From PFJX01 sp963713085 (GTDB lineage Bacteria > Pseudomonadota > Gammaproteobacteria > Burkholderiales > Thiobacillaceae): 64,000 nt of DNA. Positions 37,213 to 43,124 of this stretch are shown in pieces. The stretch lies in assembly GCA_963713085.1 (NCBI GenBank), contig CAVQKQ010000015.1:1-64000 (forward strand), in the 5' to 3' direction. Under the pieces are notes generated by a model. The model was not told where the DNA came from, did not search any database, and saw only the letters and a list, made by a program, of their open reading frames with translations. The position numbers and the translations under genes are program-made. Numbering within the stretch: the first letter of the stretch is position 1; each line of letters opens with the position of its first letter.

Positions 37213-38298
37213 TCAGGCAATGACCAGCGCCCTCGCCGCTCCCGCCTCCAGGCGGCCGATCACGGCCGCCTGCCGGAAGTCGTGGCGGCGGAACACGTCC
37301 ATCACCGTCTCCACCGCCTCCGGGGCGCAGGCCACCAGCAGGCCGCCGCTGGTTTGGGGGTCGGTGAGGATGGCCTTCTGCCAGTCCTCGCAACCCGCGA
37401 ACAGTTCCACGCCGTTGCCGTAGCTGGTCCAGTTGCGCCCGCTTGCGCCGGTGACGAAACCGGCCTTGGCTAGTTCCGCCGCGCCGGTGAGCACCGGCAG
37501 TTTGGAATACTCGATTCGCGCCGTGAGACGTGAGCCCCGGGCCAGTTCCAGTCCGTGGCCCAGCAGGCCGAAGCCGGTGACGTCGGTCAGCGCGTGCACG
37601 CCGTCCATCCGGCCCAGTTCCACCCCGGGGGTGTTGAGTTGGGTGGTGGAATCGATCATGGCCCGGTAGCCCGCTTCCGGCAGCCGGTCCTTCTTCAGCG
37701 CCGCCGAATAGATGCCTACCCCCAGGCCCTTGCCCAGGATCAGCACGTCCCCGGCCCGGCCGGCGTTGTTTTTCTTGATCCGGCGCGGGTCCACCACGCC
37801 GATGGCCACCAGGCCGTAGATGGGCTCCTGGGAATCGATGGAATGGCCGCCGGCGATGGGAATGCCCGCCGCCTTGGCCACCGCGTCGCCGCCGGCAAGG
37901 ATCTGCCGGATGGTCTCGTGGGACAGCTTGTCGATGGGCATGCCCACCAGGGCCAGGGCGAACAGGGGCTGGCCGCCCATGGCGTAGACGTCGGAGATGG
38001 CGTTGGTGGCGGCGATACGCCCGAACTCGTAGGGGTCGTCGACGATGGGCATGAAGAAGTCGGTGGTGGCGACGATGGCCTGGGTCTCGTTCAGCCGCCA
38101 CACCGCCGCGTCGTCGGAGGACTCGATGCCCACCAGCAGGTCCGGGAAACTGGCGCCCAGGCCCTTGGCGAAGGGGGTGTCCGCCAGGATCTGCTCCAGC
38201 ACCGCCGGGGCGATCTTGCAGCCGCAGCCGCCGCCGTGGGAGAGATGGGTCAGACGCAACGGAGGGTTCAGGACGGGGGTTTGTGTGGACTCGCTCAT
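37213..38298 (-). CDS. selD: Selenide, water dikinase
   Basis: Makes selenophosphate from selenide and ATP, the selenium donor for selenocysteine and 2-selenouridine. The essential Cys25 and Lys28 are in the glycine-rich GGGCGCKIAP, coded TGC and AAG, so this copy uses Cys and not selenocysteine. ATP and metal residues appear in SSDDAAVW and ATNAISDVYAMGG, with LTDVTGFGLLGHGLE in the C-terminal half. The 361 residues are standard. The start overlaps the lnt stop by four bases (ATGA). No selA, selB or selU is in the window. Confidence 0.97.
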   Translation of the reverse strand: MSESTQTPVLNPPLRLTHLSHGGGCGCKIAPAVLEQILADTPFAKGLGASFPDLLVGIESSDDAAVWRLNETQAIVATTDFFMPIVDDPYEFGRIAATNAISDVYAMGGQPLFALALVGMPIDKLSHETIRQILAGGDAVAKAAGIPIAGGHSIDSQEPIYGLVAIGVVDPRRIKKNNAGRAGDVLILGKGLGVGIYSAALKKDRLPEAGYRAMIDSTTQLNTPGVELGRMDGVHALTDVTGFGLLGHGLELARGSRLTARIEYSKLPVLTGAAELAKAGFVTGASGRNWTSYGNGVELFAGCEDWQKAILTDPQTSGGLLVACAPEAVETVMDVFRRHDFRQAAVIGRLEAGAARALVIA

Positions 38299-39965
38299 GG
38301 TTTGCTCTTGCGGGTTGGTTTCGCCCCTGGCTTGGCCTTCCTGGCCAAGCCGCTCCCCGAGGGGGCCAAGTCGTTCTTGGGGCGGCCTGGCGAACGACTT
38401 GAATGGCCGGCGGCCAGCAGCAGGGCCGCCATGATAATCAAGGCTGGGAGATTGCCCCAGACCAGATAGGGGGTGTCGCCGCTGCGGCCCTGGGCGGTGC
38501 CGGCCAGGGTGCCGCTGGTGAAGGGCTCCAGCCGGTCCCGCACCCGCCCCTTGTCGTCCAGGATGGCGGTGATGCCGGTGTTGTTGGCCCGCAGCTGCCA
38601 GCGCGCGGCCTCCAGGGAGCGCATGGCGCCGATCTGCAGATGCTGCCAGGGTGCCAGGCTGGCGCCGAACCAGGCGTCATTGCTCAGGTTCACCAGCAGG
38701 GTGGCATCCCGGGCGGCATGGTTGCGCTCCTCGCCGAACGCGTCCTCGTAGCAGACGTTCACCGCCAGCCGCTGGCCCCCGGCCGCCATCGGCGGCTGGT
38801 CCACCGTGCCTCGGGCGAAATCCCCAAGCGGGATGGACATCAGATCCAACGCCCAGCGGAAGCCGAGGGGTACGAACTCGCCGAAGGGCACCAGGTGGTG
38901 CTTACGGTAAAGCCCCTCGGATGTTGAACCCAGGCTGATCACACTGTTGAAGTAGCGCTCCGGGCCGACGTCTTCCGGCACGCCCAGCACCACGTCGCCG
39001 CCCTGGCCTCGGGCGTGGTCCGCCAGCATCTCCAGGTAGTCCTTCGGCACCGCGGAGCGGAACAGGGGCAAGGCGGTTTCCGGCAGGACGATCAGGCGGG
39101 CATCGCTGGCCAGCACCTGGCGGGCGTAGTGCACCAGGGTGGCCTGCAGCCTTTCCGGACGGAACTTCAGGTCCTGGGGGATGTTGCCCTGGAGCAGGGC
39201 CACGCTCACCGGGCCCTCGACCGGCCGGGTCCAGGCCACCTGCCCCAGGCCCCAGCCGGAGATCCAGATCAAGGCCAACAGCCCGGTAAGGCCTGCCACG
39301 GCAACCCCCCTCTCCCTCTGGGGGAGGGGTTGGGGGAGAGGGAATACGCGCCACCGGGACGCTGCCCTTGCTCCCTCACCCCGATCCCCTCTCCCGTCGG
39401 GAAAGGGGAGAAGAAGCGCCAGCATTCCCGCCGAAAGCACCGCCACCAAACTAACTCCATACACCCCCAATACCGGCGCGAACCCCGCCAGGGGACTGGC
39501 CGGGCCGGCACCGTTCGGCGCCTGGGAATAACCCAGGGCGAGCCAGGGAAAGCCGGTGAATATCCAGCCCCGCACCCATTCCAGCAGGGCCCAGGCCGCG
39601 GGGAAGGCCAGCGCCAGGCGGGGCACGGGTGCGGACGCAACCCGGGCGCCCAGCCAGAGAGCCGCCGCCGGAAACAGGGCGATGAAGGCGCAGAACAGCA
39701 GGGTGGCCAGCGCGGCGATGGGGGCGGGCATGCCGCCGTAGACGGAGATGCTCACGTAGATCCAGGACACCCCCGCCAGGAACAGGCCCAGGCCGTAGCT
39801 CCAGCCCGCCAGCAGGGCGGACCGGGGGGCCGCATCACTGACCAGCCGGAACAGGACGGCCAGGGTCAGGATGGGCACGGGGAACCAGCCGAAAGGGGCA
39901 TAGCCCGCGACGGCCAGGGCGCCCAGCAGCGCGGGCGCGAGGAAGGTGCGGAGGAAATTGGGCAT
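38295..39965 (-). CDS. lnt: Apolipoprotein N-acyltransferase with REP-derived insertion
   Basis: Inner-membrane enzyme that adds the third acyl chain to lipoproteins. Several N-terminal helices lead into a periplasmic nitrilase-like domain with the triad Glu296 (VLPETALPLF), Lys355 (YRKHHLVPFGEF) and Cys405 (VNVCYEDAF). The 556 residues exceed the usual 500-520. About 36 extra residues (186-221, with FPLPQPLPQRERG) lie in the loop after the VSLVAVLSAGMLALLL helix and come from an in-frame pair of REP-like repeats (39305-39410). The C-terminus has an unusual Lys-rich tail (ARKAKPGAKPTRKSKP). The nitrilase core looks intact, so the enzyme may still work. Overlaps selD by ATGA. Confidence 0.95.
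   Translation of the reverse strand: MPNFLRTFLAPALLGALAVAGYAPFGWFPVPILTLAVLFRLVSDAAPRSALLAGWSYGLGLFLAGVSWIYVSISVYGGMPAPIAALATLLFCAFIALFPAAALWLGARVASAPVPRLALAFPAAWALLEWVRGWIFTGFPWLALGYSQAPNGAGPASPLAGFAPVLGVYGVSLVAVLSAGMLALLLPFPDGRGDRGEGARAASRWRVFPLPQPLPQRERGVAVAGLTGLLALIWISGWGLGQVAWTRPVEGPVSVALLQGNIPQDLKFRPERLQATLVHYARQVLASDARLIVLPETALPLFRSAVPKDYLEMLADHARGQGGDVVLGVPEDVGPERYFNSVISLGSTSEGLYRKHHLVPFGEFVPLGFRWALDLMSIPLGDFARGTVDQPPMAAGGQRLAVNVCYEDAFGEERNHAARDATLLVNLSNDAWFGASLAPWQHLQIGAMRSLEAARWQLRANNTGITAILDDKGRVRDRLEPFTSGTLAGTAQGRSGDTPYLVWGNLPALIIMAALLLAAGHSSRSPGRPKNDLAPSGSGLARKAKPGAKPTRKSKP
39305..39410. repeat. Inverted pair of REP-like elements inside lnt (BIME-like)
   Basis: The left copy (39305-39342) reads on the minus strand CCCTCTCCCCCAACCCCTCC. 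The right copy (39371-39410) reads on the plus strand CTCCCTCACCCCGATCCCCT. Both end in a G-run complement (GAGGGAGAGGGG and GGGAAAGGGGAG) and resemble the intergenic copy at 6041-6078. The two copies face opposite ways, 28 bases apart, like a bacterial interspersed mosaic element. The inserted length keeps the lnt frame. Confidence 0.7.
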
Positions 39966-40021
39966 CGGTCCGGTGTGCCGGGCCGGTCTCGATCGGCGGA
40001 AAGGACCGGGCGGAGGCCTGG

Positions 40022-40285
40022 TCAGCCCATGTTGAAGGCCACGAAGGCCACTTCGTCGCCGCCCTGGACGGGGGTGTCCGGCTCGGCGAACTGCTTGTTG
40101 ACGGTGATCTTCATGGTGGGATGCGGATTCTCGAAGACCAGGGTCCAGTTTTCGCCGCGCCGCGCCAGGTAGGCCATGAGCCCCTTCACGTCCTTGATGG
40201 TGAGGGGCAGGAACATCAGCTCGGTCTCCCGGTAGAGCAGCTCCACCAGGTGGCCGAAGTAGAGGATGGTGATCTGTTGACTCAT
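40022..40285 (-). CDS. MoaD/ThiS-like beta-grasp protein
   Basis: An 87-residue ubiquitin-like small protein resembling MoaD (ITILYFGHLVELLYRETE, KQFAEPDTPVQGGDEVAFV). MoaD and ThiS carry sulfur as a thiocarboxylate on a C-terminal Gly-Gly. Here the chain ends NMG, with a single Gly, so sulfur-carrier activity is uncertain. No moaE, moeB or thiF is adjacent. It lies between lnt and the glycosylase gene, all on the minus strand. Confidence 0.7.
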   Translation of the reverse strand: MSQQITILYFGHLVELLYRETELMFLPLTIKDVKGLMAYLARRGENWTLVFENPHPTMKITVNKQFAEPDTPVQGGDEVAFVAFNMG

Positions 40286-40316
40286 GAGGCGATCCGAAAT
40301 TGGGCTGGGCGCTATT

Positions 40317-40898
40317 TTAAGCCAGAGCCCGGGCGACTTCCTCGCGCAATACCGGCAGCAGCGCAGTCTCGAACCAGGGATTCCGCTTCAGCCACATCTG
40401 GTTGCGGGGGCTGGGATGGGGCAGGGGCAAGTATTCGGGCAAATACTCCCGCCAGGCCGCCACCGTCTCGGTGAGGGTCTTCTTGCAGCGGGGCCCCAGG
40501 TAGTAGGCCTGGGCGTACTGGCCGATCAGCAGGGTCAGGCGGATGTCCGGCAGCGCGTCCAGCAGGGGCGGATGCCACAGTGGCGCGCATTCCGGTCGGG
40601 GCGGCAGGTCACCCCCCTTGCCGGTGCCGGGAAAGCACAGGCCGGTGGGGATGATGGCGATGCGGGCCTCGTCGTAGAAGGTCGCACGGTCCATGTCCAG
40701 CCAGTTCCGCAGCCGGTCGCCGGACGGGTCGTTCCAGGGGATGCCCGTGTCGTGTACCTTGCGCCCCGGCGCCTGGCCCACCACCAGCAGTCGCGCCGTG
40801 GCCGCCGCCCGCAGTACCGGCCGGGGGCCGTGGGGCAGGTGGGGGGCGCAGACGGTGCAGGCGCGGGCCTGGAGGAGGAGTTTGTCTAGGGCGGTCAT
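40317..40898 (-). CDS. Uracil-DNA glycosylase superfamily protein
   Basis: Predicted base-excision enzyme of the family 4/5-like or SMUG-like UDG superfamily. The N-terminal Cys pair ACTVC and the motif GQAPGRKVHDTGIPWNDPSG, which parallels GEAPG...G of family 4, form the uracil pocket. A second motif, LPHPSPRNQMWLKRNPWF, carries the HPSPRN signature. The 193 residues are full length. Its first 51 codons exist as a second copy at 41668-41820, so part of this gene was copied into the neighbouring island. Confidence 0.88.
   Translation of the reverse strand: MTALDKLLLQARACTVCAPHLPHGPRPVLRAAATARLLVVGQAPGRKVHDTGIPWNDPSGDRLRNWLDMDRATFYDEARIAIIPTGLCFPGTGKGGDLPPRPECAPLWHPPLLDALPDIRLTLLIGQYAQAYYLGPRCKKTLTETVAAWREYLPEYLPLPHPSPRNQMWLKRNPWFETALLPVLREEVARALA
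40746..40898 (-). repeat. Direct repeat, source copy (glycosylase codons 1-51)
   Basis: This 153-base block is repeated at 41668-41820 with only scattered mismatches, most near the start codon end. The repeat begins exactly at the ATG of the glycosylase gene and ends after KVHDT, offset 922 bases. Confidence 0.9.
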
Positions 40899-41003
40899 GG
40901 TCTTACATTCTTGAAGAGGTATTTGGCCTGAACAGGCATGCCCGGGGCAACAAGTAGCACCATTGTGCTACATTCATGCAACCACTTTTGCCCGGAGGTC
41001 ACC

Positions 41004-41288
41004 ATGTCCACTACCACCATCCGCTTGCCCGAGGAATTGAAGGCCCGCCTGGCCGCCGTCGCCAAGCGGGCGGGCACCACACCCCACAACTTCATCCTCC
41101 AAGCCATCGCCGAAAAGACAGCCGAGGAAGAACAGCGCGGAGCCTTCAATGCCGAGGCCGAGGCCCGCTACGCCCACATCGTCGCCAGCGGCGAGACCAT
41201 CCCCTGGCAGGACATGCGCGCCTATTTGGAAGGCCGCATGGCCGGAAATCCCGTCAAACGCCCCACGCCCCGCAAGCTGGGCAGCTGA
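41004..41288 (+). CDS. Ribbon-helix-helix antitoxin (ParD/CopG-like)
   Basis: DNA-binding antitoxin of a type II pair. ATG 41004 follows GGAGGTCACC and gives MSTTTIRLPEELKARLAAVA, the classic RHH strand and first helix; a longer frame upstream is rejected. The remaining 60 residues (TPHNFILQAIAEKTAEEEQR and DMRAYLEGRMAG) would wrap the toxin. The 94 residues fit the family. The stop is one base before the GTG of the toxin gene, so they are co-translated. It likely represses its own promoter, as usual for the family. Confidence 0.88.
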   Translation: MSTTTIRLPEELKARLAAVAKRAGTTPHNFILQAIAEKTAEEEQRGAFNAEAEARYAHIVASGETIPWQDMRAYLEGRMAGNPVKRPTPRKLGS

Positions 41289-41289
41289 G

Positions 41290-41919
41290 GTGGCCAGCAT
41301 CCAACTGGCCCCGGAGGTCGGCGACGACATCGAACGCATCCTGGACCACCTGGTTACTTACCAAGTGGAGGATGCCTCGGCCCGCATCCAGGAAATCCTG
41401 GAAGCCATCTCGGTACTGGAACACAACCCCCTCATCGGACGCCCCATGGATGATGAAGCGAGGGAAACAAGCATGCGGGAACTGGTTATCGGCCGCCGGA
41501 CACGAGGTTACGTGGCCCTCTATCGCTACGTGCCGGATCTGGACATTGTTTTCGTGCTGGCCCTGCGCGGTCAGCGGGAGGCGGGGTATGCGAGGGAGGG
41601 AGGGGAAGAACGTAGGTTATTGTCAGGAACAAATAAAACGTGGTCTGTCCCCTATTACTCTACTACACGTGTCGTGTACCTTGCGCCCCGGCGCCTGGCC
41701 CACCACCAGCAGTCGCGCCGTGGCTGCCGCCCGCAGTACCGGCCGGGGGCCGTGGGGCAGGTGGGGGGCGCAGACGGTGCAGGCGCGGACTTGGTGCAGG
41801 AGCTTATCGAGGGCTGTCATGTTATTGCCCGCATTAAGGGCAGTTCGGTGACACGGATATGCAGGCCGCTCCTTCATGTAATCGTCGATCCAACTCCTGA
41901 TGGCGTCGAAGTCCCTTAG
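41290..41919 (+). CDS. RelE/ParE-family toxin with read-through C-terminus
   Basis: Toxin partner of the RHH antitoxin. It starts at GTG 41290 (VASIQLAPEVGDDIERILDH) and the ParE core runs about 100 residues through MRELVIGRRTRGYVALYRYV to VFVLALRGQREAGYAR. A normal toxin would stop here. Instead the frame continues about 105 residues: RLLSGTNKTWSVPYYS from the inverted repeat at 41635, then the antisense of the duplicated glycosylase block. The tail is therefore an insertion product and not a domain. Whether the toxin still folds is unknown; the core keeps its basic residues. Confidence 0.8.
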   Translation: MASIQLAPEVGDDIERILDHLVTYQVEDASARIQEILEAISVLEHNPLIGRPMDDEARETSMRELVIGRRTRGYVALYRYVPDLDIVFVLALRGQREAGYAREGGEERRLLSGTNKTWSVPYYSTTRVVYLAPRRLAHHQQSRRGCRPQYRPGAVGQVGGADGAGADLVQELIEGCHVIARIKGSSVTRICRPLLHVIVDPTPDGVEVP

Positions 41920-42402
41920 TTCGAGTTCCCAACGGTGCTTTTCAGTAAACAGCTTTGCATCGAGGGAGAAATAGGTGGTTGTGGCGAGGATCGCCTTTGA
42001 CGCGCCATCATCTACCTTGACACCGTAGAGTTCTCGAACTGTTGACACACCCACGTGATTCCCTGGGTCGGGACGCTTGCATTCGATTAAAAATTTGAGA
42101 TCAATCTCTCGACGTTTGATCGCAATGATGTCCTTTCCGCCATCACGTGTTCTCTGTGTGAGTTCAACTTCATAGCCAAACCCTGCGAAAAGTTCTGCGA
42201 CCAACTGTTCAAACATCCGTCGATCAATAACGCGCAGATCTTCCGGAAACTGCTGCAGGCGGGCAATGAGCGCACGGTCTATAAATGACGCTACTTGAAT
42301 GATCGAGTTGGCTTCTTCAGGTGGCTGCAGAGTGAATTGAGCCGAAAATTCTTCGGGCAACGCCGCGATTGCAGAACCTCCGATAACCGAAGCACCAGGC
42401 AT
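41623..42402 (-). CDS. Mrr-like restriction endonuclease fragment fused to glycosylase N-terminus
   Basis: A PD-(D/E)xK nuclease domain of the Mrr type: RMFEQLVAELFAGFGYEVEL, then the catalytic DGGKDIIAIK and FLIECKRP (Asp and Glu-x-Lys), then VRELYGVKVDDGASKAIL. Such enzymes cut methylated or foreign DNA. The chosen ATG 42402 is uncertain. The frame upstream still reads protein-like (EIPFFIEKDQHV) to a stop at 42442, next to the right inverted repeat, so the true N-terminus may be lost. At the other end, after ALNAGNN, it runs into the first 51 residues of the glycosylase copy and then the left repeat. It looks like a remnant trimmed at both ends, though the catalytic core is whole. Confidence 0.75.
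   Translation of the reverse strand: MPGASVIGGSAIAALPEEFSAQFTLQPPEEANSIIQVASFIDRALIARLQQFPEDLRVIDRRMFEQLVAELFAGFGYEVELTQRTRDGGKDIIAIKRREIDLKFLIECKRPDPGNHVGVSTVRELYGVKVDDGASKAILATTTYFSLDAKLFTEKHRWELELRDFDAIRSWIDDYMKERPAYPCHRTALNAGNNMTALDKLLHQVRACTVCAPHLPHGPRPVLRAAATARLLVVGQAPGRKVHDTCSRVIGDRPRFICS
41635..41653 (+). repeat. Inverted repeat, left copy (19 bp)
   Basis: AAAACGTGGTCTGTCCCCT. It is the perfect reverse complement of 42458-42476 and sits inside the 3' end of the toxin frame, coding KTWSVP. Confidence 0.95.
41668..41820 (-). repeat. Direct repeat, copied block of the glycosylase gene
   Basis: Near-identical copy of 40746-40898 in the same orientation. Its ATG and 51 codons are fused in frame to the 3' end of the Mrr-like fragment. 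Confidence 0.9.
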
Positions 42403-42452
42403 CACGTGTTGATCTTTCTCGATGAAGAAAGGAATTTCAGATCAAAGTGGGA

Positions 42453-42773
42453 TCAAAAGGGGACAGACCACGTTTTCATGGTCTTCAACTGCTCATACAT
42501 CCAGGCAGGATCAATATCCGCGCCGTTGGGCCAAGTCACAACGCCAAGCTCCAGGCGGGCCTGCTCGAACATACCCGCATCCTTGAGTTCTTCGTAGATG
42601 CCGCAATCCTGGGCAGTGGTTACCTCTGACAGATCCAGGATGCCATTTGTCCCGTCCTGAAATGTCACCGCCAGACGGTAGCCCGGCAATACAGACAAGG
42701 CCTTGACCCGCCATGGGGCGGAAGGCGTCACTCCAGCGGCTTGATGCGTTTCGGGAGTTGCTTGGATTGACAT
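42453..42773 (-). CDS. DUF2442 domain protein
   Basis: A 106-residue protein with the DUF2442 core: WRVKALSVLPGYRLAVTFQD, GILDLSEV and LGVVTWPNGADIDPAWMYEQ. Function is not established. The family is often paired with DUF4160 and suspected of acting as a toxin-antitoxin or regulatory module. The last residues KTWSVPF and the stop come from the inverted repeat at 42458-42476, so its natural 3' end was replaced. It overlaps the DUF4160 gene by 46 bases. Confidence 0.85.
   Translation of the reverse strand: MSIQATPETHQAAGVTPSAPWRVKALSVLPGYRLAVTFQDGTNGILDLSEVTTAQDCGIYEELKDAGMFEQARLELGVVTWPNGADIDPAWMYEQLKTMKTWSVPF
42458..42476 (-). repeat. Inverted repeat, right copy (19 bp)
   Basis: AGGGGACAGACCACGTTTT on the plus strand, the perfect complement of 41635-41653. 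It lies within the 3' end of the DUF2442 gene. The two copies enclose 804 bases. Confidence 0.95.
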
Positions 42774-42988
42774 AGCGTCCAGTCCTCCATCAATTCGTCG
42801 CGATGCTCTATGGCCCATTCAATGGTCAGGCCGAGTGCCCGCCTGGGCAGGCTACCACTGATCACCTCCAGGGTACGGATGTCGATCAGCGCTTCATGTT
42901 CCGCGTACAGGGCATGGAAATGGGGCGGCGCATGCTCACGCCAGAACATCTGGATAACAATGCCAAAGAATTGGCTGATCGTGGGCAT
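42728..42988 (-). CDS. DUF4160 domain protein
   Basis: An 86-residue protein. ATG 42988 follows GGAGGTGG and gives MPTISQFFGIVIQMFWREHA; a much longer frame upstream, antisense to uvrD, is rejected. The family motif HAPPHFHALYAEHEALIDI, with three His, could bind a metal. It is the first gene of an overlapping pair with DUF2442. The pair is widespread in proteobacteria next to toxin-antitoxin genes. No function is proven. Confidence 0.87.
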   Translation of the reverse strand: MPTISQFFGIVIQMFWREHAPPHFHALYAEHEALIDIRTLEVISGSLPRRALGLTIEWAIEHRDELMEDWTLCQSKQLPKRIKPLE

Positions 42989-43124
42989 TGCACCACCTCC
43001 ATTTCTAGTTCCAAGACCAGCATGCGGCATATATGGTCTGAGGTGCAATAGCTCGCGCTTTCCGCTCTGGCCCGCCTCGGTCACCGGCAATGCCTCCACG
43101 CCGCGAATCAAAGATAATCCCCCC

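Noticed and set aside
38220..38225. Possible selenocysteine in SelD
   Set aside because: The residues are coded TGC and AAG, with no in-frame TGA and no SECIS-like need.
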